This document shows positions 46,901 through 55,432 of a stretch of 64,000 nt of DNA, piece by piece. Each line of letters starts with the position of its first letter. The stretch's first letter is position 1. Below the pieces are notes generated by a model. It saw nothing but the letters and a program-made list of their open reading frames with translations. It was not told where the DNA came from and did not search any database. Source of the DNA: Sisyra terminalis (lineage: Eukaryota; Arthropoda; Insecta; Neuroptera; Sisyridae); NCBI GenBank assembly GCA_958496175.1, contig OY292274.1, positions 34,697,482 to 34,761,481 on the forward strand, given 5' to 3'. A program made the translations under genes and the position numbers.

Positions 46901-47883
46901 TTTATGGATGCTCCCTATAGAACAACGAAGTCGCGGGCTTCAGCTAATTGTTTTATATAAAATATATTTTCTCTTCAATTCGATATTCTAATATTTCAAA
47001 TGAGAAGGCAGTTAAGGTAACAATCTCCTTTTGCTTTTGGCAACACCATGCCATTTATTGAAGCGATTCAGTAGTTTTCCAATTCTATTTTTATAAAATT
47101 TAATCTCGAAGGCAATAGCTATTTTATGTTACTTTGAAGATCATCATCGTCATAAAAGTGTTGTGACACAAACCACATCTTCACGTGATTGAAAAAATAA
47201 AGTAAAAACTTTCGGAAGAGTGTATTTTGCATAAGAATTTTAACTGCTAGATGGAACGTGTTAACGTTATTGAAAAAATATACATATTAACTTGGTAAGA
47301 ACTTAGAGACGAAATGGAACAGGTTCAAAAATTATCAAATAAAGGATCTCCATAGTTCTCATCAGTCTTGTTAATAGATAAGGTTTTGAACGCCTTAAAA
47401 TCTAATGTTGAAAATATTGCATAATAATGCAAACAATGTACGCACCCATCAATTAAAACTTGCATAACTCGATCTTCTCGTGGTGGGCCTTCTGTAGGGC
47501 CATTCCTATTCCAGTAAATCCAATGATATTTATGTTTAATTCCTCCTCCAATACCTTTAGCGACAAGGCGTCCTAAGAAAAAATAACAGTCCGTACTGTT
47601 TAAAAAAAAAACTTAAATTTTCCTCAGTACCTGTAACAGGATCTCTTCCAGCTAAATTAGTTACTTTCAAAGGTTTTACTGTATAATTATCTTCAAAGTG
47701 TACTATTCTACGGTAACTTTTTCCGCTTACTCCTGGTTTAGGTTTAACAGGAACATGCTTCCATGATGTATTTCGCGCAATCAACATCAATTCTTTGGGG
47801 ACTTCTTCAAAAAATTTCGATGTTAGTAGTTGAGAACTCGAAGTAATACATACATTTTTGAATAATCTTGTTAAACTTAGCAT
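43927..47883 (-). CDS. mRpL2: mitochondrial ribosomal protein uL2m, five exons
   Basis: The product is a core protein of the large mitochondrial ribosomal subunit near the peptidyl-transferase centre. Exons on the minus strand are 47631-47883, 47446-47572, 44464-44585, 44192-44404 and 43927-44135. They keep frame for 924 nt (307 residues), close to the human length. Recognisable blocks are NLAGRDPVTGRLVAKGIGGG, HIALIAHGDELRYILA, GDAYPLGALPTGTLVHCVEK and the C-terminal GLWQRKTGKHGRKIRPLPP. As in other metazoan mitochondrial L2 proteins, the bacterial histidine/glycine-rich loop is replaced. The start is the first ATG and the N-terminus is basic and hydroxylated, like a mitochondrial presequence. 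Intron 2 is 2.9 kb and full of repeats and a tRNA-like sequence. The other introns are 58-116 bp. A minus-strand AATAAA lies at 43,910-43,915. Confidence 0.93.
44800..45062 (+). repeat. direct repeat G, copy 1, in mRpL2 intron 2
   Basis: This copy matches 45,950-46,215 over about 250 bp. Shared text includes gtctgtacatttcaatttta, agggtaaatatttgtttcaa, aaagaacggaacaaccg and atgaaatttgg. The two copies are in the same orientation about 1.15 kb apart. It is a dispersed element of unknown class. Confidence 0.6.
45248..45328 (+). tRNA. degenerate tRNA-Met-like Pol III unit (CAT anticodon loop)
   Basis: A 72-base cloverleaf-like segment has an A-box-like TAGCGCATTGG (45,253-45,263), an anticodon loop CTCATAA with anticodon CAT, and a B box GGTTCAAATCT (45,299-45,309). 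The T arm GTAGG/CTTAC pairs. A terminator of nine T follows directly. The acceptor stem and anticodon stem pair poorly, so it is probably a tRNA pseudogene or tRNA-derived element rather than a functional elongator tRNA. It lies antisense to mRpL2 within intron 2. Confidence 0.45.
45950..46215 (+). repeat. direct repeat G, copy 2, in mRpL2 intron 2
   Basis: This is the partner of the copy at 44,800-45,062, same orientation. It retains the GTCTGTATGTCC stretch that is shortened in the other copy. Confidence 0.6.
46322..46919. mobile_element. 598-bp inverted-repeat element, family C, long member
   Basis: The left end reads atccattaattatgtgaaac and the right end reads ctcacgtaatttatggatgc, which is its inverse. 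Subterminal text (ggctatttttcgacttcccc, acgtgagattgagtgagact) matches the 299-bp element at 59,336-59,634. The extra 300 bp lie in the middle, so the shorter copy looks like an internal-deletion derivative. It sits in mRpL2 intron 2. The target duplication is not readable because the outer left end has decayed. Confidence 0.55.
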
Positions 47884-48409
47884 TTTGGAGTAAGTCTCTT
47901 AACAAAATATTAGTTATGTTTGAAAGATTTAAGGAGGTTCCTCAAAAGCGAATCGTTAATGAATTTTTATTTATACACTTTTTCACAAGCTTTAAACAAA
48001 TTAAAATAACTGAACCAAAGGAACCAATACAAACGTTAACTTTGAGGCTAATAGGGTTAATTGTAATATTTCTCTGGCACACGAAAGCTTATAGAGCGAT
48101 GAGGATTGTCATCAGCGCCACCAATTTACTATTTCGAACCAATCAAAACTGATCCCAAAAATTGGCTAGTTTTCTTTCACCTGATATTTTGACACATACC
48201 AATTGACAATATGACAAAACCATGAAATCGACTAAACCTACACTGACCTACACGATATATTGAAGTGTATTGAGAAAATCGAAAAGAAAATTTAGTTTAA
48301 CAAAGTTTGAAATTATGTGACATTTACCTTAATATGCAAAGATTAAAGTAATTATAAACTAATGTCCTGGAATCTGCTGGAATCTTTCATTAACAACGAA
48401 TCATAGAAA
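47884..48409. promoter_or_regulatory. divergent intergenic region mRpL2 / coiled-coil gene
   Basis: A 526-bp gap separates the start codons of two divergently read genes. It contains CCAAT/ATTGG motifs (for example near 48,140 and 48,170) and no TATA box close to either start. A shared or bidirectional promoter is the natural inference. The short open stretch reading into it from 47,868 is not a gene. Confidence 0.4.
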
Positions 48410-48793
48410 ATGTCTAATCTATTCACGTTCCTCAGCGATGTGTGCGAAAAACAAAGGAAATTAACATTACAAAAAAAATTTCTGCAAGAACAAGTTGAAG
48501 CAATGCAACGACAATTAAATAGTTTACAGGTATTTTTTAAATTAGTTGACACGTTTTTCAAAAGTAATTCTTATTGTTTTTTTCCGTTGCAGGTAGAATT
48601 AACGCATTTAACAAGAAACTTAAATTCACCTTCCAAGAAAAAAGATCCGCTTGCGATTAAGATGGAATTAAATTTAGACGATGTATCTAGGGTCAATGAA
48701 CAACAAGTAACTTTGAATCCCACAACTAGTTTAAGGCAAATGTATCTTGGAAAATATTTCAATGATGAAGAAGATAGCGAGGAAGATTTTTAA
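48410..48793 (+). CDS. small coiled-coil protein with acidic tail, unrecognised, two exons
   Basis: Exons 48410-48529 and 48593-48793 give 106 residues. The N-terminal half (residues 10 to about 50) is a heptad-rich coiled coil: QRKLTLQKKFLQEQVEAM, then LNSLQVELTHLTRNL. Then comes a basic SPSKKKD patch, and the C-terminus is acidic (NDEEDSEEDF). I do not recognise the family. The features fit a subunit of a protein complex, not an enzyme. The 63-bp intron has strong GT and CAG ends but is a multiple of three with no stop, so an unspliced mRNA would encode 127 residues. The poly(A) signal AATAAA overlaps the stop codon (48,792-48,797). It is divergent from mRpL2. Confidence 0.75.
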   Translation: MSNLFTFLSDVCEKQRKLTLQKKFLQEQVEAMQRQLNSLQVFFKLVDTFFKSNSYCFFPLQVELTHLTRNLNSPSKKKDPLAIKMELNLDDVSRVNEQQVTLNPTTSLRQMYLGKYFNDEEDSEEDF

Positions 48794-48797
48794 TAAA

Positions 48798-49545
48798 AAA
48801 ATAACTATTCATTTTTGTTAATAATGAGAAAGTTTGAGACTTGAGTTTCAGCTGAGTAATCAGCAATTGTCCAAGGGACTTACGTATATTTTGTCCTATT
48901 TCATTATTATTTTCTTTGATTCATTCGTTCTTAGTTTCAAGGTTTTTTTTCTTCCTAAGCTATGTTAAGTTTTTAAAAACTAAAAAGTACGAAAAGGTGT
49001 CCATAATAATCTAAGAAATCTGATTTGATGCAGAAATCATTGTATTAATTAAGGTTTATAAAAAAAGTATAGAATTATAAGCAATTCAACATATTAAAAT
49101 AACTACAATAAATTATTTCGAATTTATAAACTGTAGGAAGATACTATATTGTAGTATGCATTATTTCATATTTAAAAAAGACACCAAAGAAAATCGTACC
49201 AAAAGAATACAAGGGCAGGGTATCCAGCGTTCGGAAAAATTAGGGAATATTATGAAACTTGACTAAAAATTCTGATATTTTTTTATTTTTTCCTGATATG
49301 ATTAATATTTAGATTAAATGTAAACATAATCGAAAATAAACATATTATGTAAATACTGTACGTTTAATAAATTCAATACAATGTATATAAACATTAACAC
49401 TTGATTTGATTTTATTGCACAATCTTGCGCAAAATATCTAGTTTAGATATAGACTAGACAATTTAAAGATAATTTCGGTTTGGAAAATCAGGGATTTTTT
49501 GCTAGAGGAAAAAAGTTAATCAAATTAAATTTTTCTTTCGCCGAT
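48798..49545. other. gene-free AT-rich region
   Basis: Nothing identifiable was found between the coiled-coil gene and the next fold-back repeat copy. Confidence 0.6.
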
Positions 49546-50110
49546 TGAACAGTTATACTGATTAAACAATACATAAAATTAGCAACTTCCCGTGAAGTAT
49601 TCACAGCCCAACATTGACATTGAGATAGTTGGGATTCATAGTTATTAAAAAACTATTTTTTTTAAATAATTTGTATCAAAGTCACAAAATGAAAATTACT
49701 ATAAATACCTCGTTGGTGATTGATTGGGATCATGAAAAGTTTGAAAACCTACTTTTTACAATGGGGTCGCGGGAGTCCAGGCGAGCCCACTTCAGTACAC
49801 CACTGCACTGTGGTCTAATTTATATAATATTACTTGCAAAAGTAAACCATGAACCTAAATTTGAATAAAATGTTTTTTTGACATATTGCTCCTGATACTT
49901 ATTTTGATTGCAAAGCAATCTTCCACAGCGGACATTAAGTATTATTGGATCTCTCCGCTGTGTGATGAGTCACCTATCTGGGAAAATACGTCAAAAACAC
50001 ATTTTGTTTGAACTTTTATTCAAATTTTTGTTTATTTTTCGAAATTATATTTTATAAATTAGATCGCATTATTTATTTTAAATATTGTTTAAACAGAAAA
50101 GTTAATATTT
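49546..50110 (+). mobile_element. fold-back repeat A copy with both arms
   Basis: The head is acttcccgtgaagtattcaca followed by gcccaacattgacattg. Inverted arms lie at about 49,811-49,890 and 49,985-50,065 (aacctaaatttgaataaaat against attttgtttgaacttttatt). The loop contains gattgcaaagcaatcttcc in the opposite orientation to the copy at 11,640. This loop inversion relative to the head suggests recombination between arms. A short open stretch across it is not a gene. Confidence 0.55.
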
Positions 50111-50242
50111 TTATGTTACCACCATTATAATCAAGTTAGTTAGATATAGTTAAAATCTCTTTGCCTTTATCGCTATACCAATGCAGTTCGAATGCACTCA
50201 ACGAACATTTACAGCTTGAAAGGATCTACTAGTTATTGATTA

Positions 50243-50936
50243 CACCGGCACACAAAAAAAAAAGTGCTCTGTACTTTTGACCGGACCTACATAAATCTAC
50301 GTATTTTGACCCCCTGAACACGAATCCGGGGTTGGTTTGACCCGTACACCCTCAAAAATTCGAGAAAACTTTAAAAAACCGAAAAAAATGGAGAACATCG
50401 GCAGTTTTGGTGACATAAACATTTTTTTGAACTAAACCGAGCATGATTTTCATGTTTTTCGATCCGCTGAATACAAATTCGAAGTTTATGTAGACCATAA
50501 GCCGTTTTTATTGTAAGAAAATTGCCTGCTTTGCGAGCCTACCGTCTGTCCCTGGGTTGAAGGCGTATATGTCGTCATGGTTGTGCCCAGTTGTGCCTGC
50601 CATGACGGCATATACGCCTTCAACCCAGGGACAGACGGTAGGCTCGCAAAGCAGGCAATTTTCTTACAATAAAAACGGCTTATGGTCTACATAAACTTCG
50701 AATTTGTATTCAGCGGATCGAAAAACATGAAAATCATGCTCGGTTTAGTTCAAAAAAATGTTTATGTCACCAAAACTGCCGATGTTCTCCATTTTTTTCG
50801 GTTTTTTAAAGTTTTCTCGAATTTTTGAGGGTGTACGGGTCAAACCGACCCCGGATTCGTGTTCAGGGGGTCAAAATACGTAGATTTATGTATGTCTGGT
50901 CAAAAGTACAGAGCACTTTTTTTTTGTGTGCCGGTG
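50243..50936. mobile_element. 694-bp near-perfect palindrome with TTA target duplication
   Basis: The left arm 50,243-50,580 and right arm 50,600-50,936 are reverse complements with only a few mismatches, separated by 19 bp. The termini are CACCGGCACAC...GTGTGCCGGTG and the flanks are TTA (50,240-50,242 and 50,937-50,939). The inner parts (cgagcctaccgtctgtccct) are much more GC-rich than the surroundings. There is no coding region. CAC-initiated ends with a 3-bp duplication fit CACTA/EnSpm-type transposons, while TTA duplication also fits Harbinger. The superfamily is therefore open. The near identity of the arms implies recent origin or ongoing gene conversion. Confidence 0.85.
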
Positions 50937-50939
50937 TTA

Positions 50940-51392
50940 TGTTTCATTGGTAATATTATCAATTTTGAGAAACTTACAAACTAAACTTTTTGTAAATTGC
51001 GCCAAATTAAATGGTTGGTAAAAAAGATCTCTTGATTATAAAAATCCCAGCATGTATTCCCCGCCAACCCCGTATTCAAGATCTGATCGAAATATTGGTT
51101 AAAAGCCTTAAAAGCAGATTAAAATCATTAAAATATTTAGGATTGTGCCTTTTTGTAGTTATGTATGTTGTGATTTAATACCTTTTACTAATCTCCTATT
51201 AACTCGTGAAATAACATAAATCGGTGATGATATCGGGGCAATAATTTTAATGAACGCATGAATTTCCTTTCAAGTGAAATGAAGAAGTGAAAATTAAAAA
51301 ATAATCCTGATATTGAAGAACGTTCTAAATAATTAAACGAGATATTTCACTTATACAGTAGTCGTTATTAAGTATTACTAGCATAAATAAAA
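50940..51392. other. upstream region of mRpL30
   Basis: AT-rich sequence contains a short fragment (aactcgtgaaataac, about 51,200) that faintly resembles the head of repeat A. The mRpL30 promoter must lie here, but no motif stands out. Confidence 0.4.
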
Positions 51393-52034
51393 ATGCTACC
51401 AAAAATAAAATATGGAGTTAACCTCATCCAAATCGGCATAAAATTACGTTCATATTCATCTCGATTTTATGATAAAAGCGCCGGGATTGCCTTTCCGGGA
51501 GGCTACCGATACTATCCTAGGTACGTTTTTAGAGTATTGTAATCATATAACTTTTCAATTGTATCATATTTTAGGAATAATGATCATGAAGACCCACCTA
51601 TTGAACCAGCGAAACTATTTATGGTTCAACGTATAAAACCGATGAAAGGGAATCCTTATTGGGAAAAAAATATTCTTAAACAGTTAAAATTGGACGGAAA
51701 GGTAAATAAATGATCCAAACATTTCGGCCAATAATCATTCTTTTTATTTTAGGATGTGGCTATTATAAAAAATATACCTGAAAATAATAATCGTTTATGG
51801 GCAATTAAACATTTGATCAAAATTACTCCCATTCAGTTTCCTAACGGAGAACCTACTGCAAATGATATAAATCACACCCATTTACGAGAAAATGGGGATT
51901 TGATAATTAGAAAAAAAATAGAGCCACCGTCACAGAATATTACAATTCGCGAAAATTTCAATACGAATAATGTTCGTTTAGATGGCTGGACTTTACGAAG
52001 GCAATCTAGATTAAAATGGTTGTCTGGGTGGTAA
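51393..52034 (+). CDS. mRpL30: mitochondrial ribosomal protein uL30m, three exons
   Basis: The product is a large-subunit protein of the mitochondrial ribosome with the L30 ferredoxin-like fold. Exons 51393-51520, 51575-51701 and 51753-52034 keep frame, giving 178 residues. The diagnostic block is MVQRIKPMKGNPYWEKNILK, followed by AIIKNIPENNNRLWAIKHLI. The C-terminal extension ends RLKWLSGW. The N-terminus (KLRSYSSRF near residues 17-25) is basic and serine-rich, like a mitochondrial presequence. Introns are short (54 and 51 bp). AATAAA lies at 52,075-52,080. The gene is convergent with mRpS18A, whose stop codon is only 51 bp away. Confidence 0.93.
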
Positions 52035-52085
52035 ATTTTAGAATTTATTGTATTAACTAATGTTTTTTGTTTATAATAAAAATAA

Positions 52086-52678
52086 CTATTGTTTAATATA
52101 ATTTCTAGTTTTTATGGTTGATTCGTCGAAATATGTATTGAATTTCTTCCAGGCATAACGTTTTTTTGGATCACGTTTACTATTTGCAGGAGCCAAATTA
52201 GACATTAGACCTGAAAATTTATTCAATGTTAACCATTAATATTTCACGCATGTAGGTCTTATAGTACCTGCTTTTTGAGCCATCGTCACCATCGTAGATA
52301 TTCGTTTTTGTTGTGTTTTACATAAACCTGTTATTCTTCTTGGTAACATGCATCCATCGTTACGTACAAATTGACTTAAAATCAATACATCGGTATGTTT
52401 TACATCTAAATTTAAGGCACAAATTTTACATGTACCAGAAGCTGTTTCAACTAACTGTTTTTCTCTTGGGGAAGCTACTTGAACGCCTTCAATAACTAGT
52501 TCATTACCATTTTTAATTTCTCGTACTGAAAATTTAAAAAAAATCATTAAAAAGGCATGATCAACACATTTACGAAAAATAACGCACTTTCTTTTAATCT
52601 ATTTACACTTGAAACTGAAATTGATCGAGATTGTAATCGAACCGAAAGGACTGAAGAAACAGTTCTAAGAAATTGCAT
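52086..52678 (-). CDS. mRpS18A: mitochondrial ribosomal protein mS18A, three exons
   Basis: The product is a member of the S18 family of mitochondrial ribosomal proteins (the A paralogue). Minus-strand exons 52588-52678, 52268-52525 and 52086-52210 keep frame for 157 residues. The core reads CKICALNLDVKHTDVLILSQ, then RNDGCMLPRRITGLCK, then MAQKAGLMSNLAP. Cysteines in CKIC and DGC...GLC could bind zinc. The C-terminus KRYAWKKFNTYFDESTI is characteristic of the A paralogue. The start lies in a serine/arginine-rich presequence-like segment (SVLSVRLQSRSISVSS). A minus-strand AATAAA at 52,044-52,049 would place the mRNA end at or inside the mRpL30 coding end, so the two transcripts overlap. Confidence 0.9.
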
Positions 52679-52866
52679 TTTGTGTTCTTAGGGGTCTTAG
52701 CTTACAAAAGTTAAACGAGTTGACATTTACTTATAAAAGAAGCAAACGGATTGTTAGTGGTTATCAAATTGTTAAAAATAACAAAAGATTATAAGAATTA
52801 TAAATCCTTATACCTCCTATAACCTCAAATTTGCTTCAATCATACGAAATATAAGTACGATTTCTT

Positions 52867-53020
52867 GAAGGTTTATAAAATACACAGGTGGTCTCATGCG
52901 CTACGTGACGTATCCAGAAGAAATTCATATATATCTTCAGACCAATTCAAATTTCAAAATTCTTCGTATGACGTCATTTATTTTTTCTAATGAGGCAACC
53001 TGTGTAATTTATAAACTTTG
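52867..53020 (+). mobile_element. 154-bp MITE, family D, copy 2, with 9-bp target duplication
   Basis: The ends GAAGGTTTATAAAATACACAGG and CCTGTGTAATTTATAAACTTTG are inverted repeats. The direct repeat CGATTTCTT flanks the element on both sides (52,858-52,866 and 53,021-53,029). A 9-bp duplication suggests Mutator-type transposition (family knowledge). It lies about 190 bp upstream of the mRpS18A start codon, within its likely promoter. Its sister copy is at 15,139-15,292. Confidence 0.75.
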
Positions 53021-53204
53021 CGATTTCTTCTGCCCTCTGTCATTCTCAAAGACAATTTCCAACTTGACTTGTTTTTGAAGTAAATACACTAGATATCACT
53101 AGTCATCAATAATCACAAATCTGGTATGATTTTTAAAATTGACATTGTTATTATTTAAAACATTTAAATATTTGATAGATTAGATTTAAAATCTAAAATT
53201 GCAC

Positions 53205-53480
53205 ACACTATTTGGCAACGTTTCATTTTCTATTTTGTTTTTAATTCAATTAGCAAATTTGTTCGCGACTTTATTGTGAACTCAATTTTTGCATCGTTTA
53301 CAATTTTTTTTTGGCTGCTAAATTTTCATTATGGTCACTTTATTTGCGGTTTAAATTAAAAACAAAACACCTTGTTAAAAAAATGGTACAAGCAGTTCAT
53401 AGCATCAAAATATGGTAACATCTCATTTTCTATTCTGTTAATTCGCGAACAAATTGGGCCATAATGAAAATTTTGCACCA
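53205..53480. repeat. MITE family E, diverged copies
   Basis: Two adjacent pieces carry tttggcaacgtttcattttc and atggtaacatctcattttct. Between them lie ttgtttttaattcaatt and an inverted ttaaattaaaaacaaaac. They match the arms of the palindromic element at 35,199-35,412. The ends are not defined. Confidence 0.45.
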
Positions 53481-53684
53481 TAAATATAGGACCTGAATTT
53501 TTAAAAATATTTAAATTAAAAACGTTCCAAACATAACAAGTGTGTGTGTGTACTTATAGTGATTGTAGGTAATTGTAAGAAATTATAGTTCTTTGTAAAA
53601 GTTTAATGTTTCTTCAAAGAGTAAGTTTCAGTCGTTCTTGTAGTGCTTTATAAAATTTGCATTATTTTAATTATAAAATACTAG

Positions 53685-53800
53685 CCACTCGTGAAATATT
53701 TACAATGAACACTGTCACAACTGACAAAAATTGATAATTGAATGAAATCGAATTGACAATTGAAACCAACGACAACAATCAGTTTGTTCCCATGGTGCAT
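53685..53800 (+). repeat. fold-back repeat A, head fragment
   Basis: The fragment contains cactcgtgaaatatttacaat, then gataattgaatgaaatcg, then caattgaaacc, in the order of the repeat A head. No arms are present. Confidence 0.5.
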
Positions 53801-54429
53801 GAGCCATAATGATTTCAAAATGCTACTTAATACCTTTTTTTAGCAGAGTAGGCTTCTTAACCGCGGTAAAAATACAAATTCAATTAAAATTTAATTTAAA
53901 TTTTAAAAATATATTTAGTTTTCGCTGTTTTGAAATGAGTTGAACCATAATTAGGTTAGTATTTTATAAACAAATTTATTAAATTAGATTTTTGGTGTTG
54001 TAGCGAAGTAAAAAAATACTCAAATATAGGGTATGGAATAGAACGTGTGTGAAATAGATACGTAAAAAAAATTAGAAGTCAATGGTAAAAATTGAGCATC
54101 CTATCATACTCTTTTCGTAGCGTGTCTGGACACCGGCCATATTTATGTCTTTGTCCACTTTTTAATACATGCTTGTTAGCTTTTCTATCACTTAGTTCTC
54201 TAGCAACCTTGAGAATATTCAAAAAACGGTTTTAAAATTTTCATATGTTTTAGTTTTCAAATCTTCTTTTTTAGCAGGGATGGCGTCACTTAACTAATCA
54301 CGAATTATTAAAAAGAAAAGATTGAGCAATTCAAATTTCCTTCGTTTTGTAACATAAAAAAAATAATTCAAATAATCAGAATTAACTATTAAATCAGAAT
54401 TTTTCAAAGATTTTTTTGAACTGTTATTT

Positions 54430-54590
54430 ACCGTCGCTGTATAACTACCAAGATCTTTAGCGACCTAGGATTAATAAAAATCCGTAATCAAGAAATATTA
54501 AACATTTGCTCGATACGAGATTTGAACCCAACACTTACCACATTTGGAGCGGCCACCTGGACCACCTAGATCACTCGGCCGTTAGTAGGC
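54430..54590 (-). repeat. tRNA-derived SINE-like element
   Basis: On the minus strand an A-box-like GGCCGAGTGATCTAGG (54,565-54,580) is followed after about 40 bases by a B box GGGTTCAAATCTC (54,517-54,529). This spacing is that of a tRNA with a long variable region. The sequence then continues with a non-tRNA body (ggtcgctaaagatcttggta) down to about 54,430. Foldable arms are imperfect, so a SINE head or tRNA pseudogene is more likely than a working tRNA. No target duplication was identified. Confidence 0.5.
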
Positions 54591-55432
54591 TTTTCAAAGA
54601 ATTGTTAAACTATAATCTTTAAAATTATACAAATATTTTCTAAATATTCAATTTGAGTATTGAATGGTCTCTATAATGCGACTTATCTATTTTTATAATG
54701 CAAACAATCTTATGATTATTTTTTTTCCTAGTAGTTCACTAAAGTTTTAACAATTTATTGAAAAATACAAAAAAAAATTGAAATATCTAGGGCAATGATT
54801 CTTAACTTAGGTTCAATCGAACTCCAGGGGTTCGGTGAGTCAGTCTCGCGGGTTTGGCAAATATCATGTTTCAATGATTTTCTTCTTTGTTTTATATAGG
54901 TCAAGAGAGTCACGCACAAAAAAGTCAAATACAAAAATCCCAGTAACCAAAAGTCAAATTTTTGATTTGTTTTTATTTAATGTAAATGGTAACATTCAAA
55001 ACAAATTACATCAATGAAAAATGTGAAAAGCTTGTTATAAAATTATATTTATAGCTTTTAGTATAAAATTATATTTATATGCCCAATGTTTACACTACAC
55101 AATTTGTTTTCTGTTAGAACTTTTAGACATTTTCTTTAATATTTATCCAAGTATTCAAAAGCTTCCAAACATATTGGCAAATCAACCATTAAATTTATTC
55201 ATAATAAATATGTTTAACATCTCAAAAATAATTGTAAAATTACCATTATTCCTACTAGCCTGTGTCAACCAATAGCAAACCCTAAAAAAAATTAATTTAA
55301 AATTTCATCAACTTTGGATTTTATGTGGCCTGTTTTCATTGGAAAGAGCATAACTAATAAACAAACTCTCATTATTAAAGAATGATGTATTACTTCATTG
55401 GCTACTTTTTATTGATGCATTTTGTTTCTTAA
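54591..55432. other. gene-free AT-rich region
   Basis: No gene or structured repeat could be supported here. Confidence 0.6.

Noticed and set aside
47868..48152. 94-codon open stretch in the divergent promoter region
   Set aside because: It overlaps the mRpL2 start on the other strand, has no domain and no conserved features.
49629..49868. 79-codon open stretch
   Set aside because: It lies within a fold-back repeat A copy and has no counterpart in other copies.
52896..53078. 60-codon open stretch similar to one at 15,036-15,263
   Set aside because: The similarity is explained by both lying in copies of the same 154-bp MITE.
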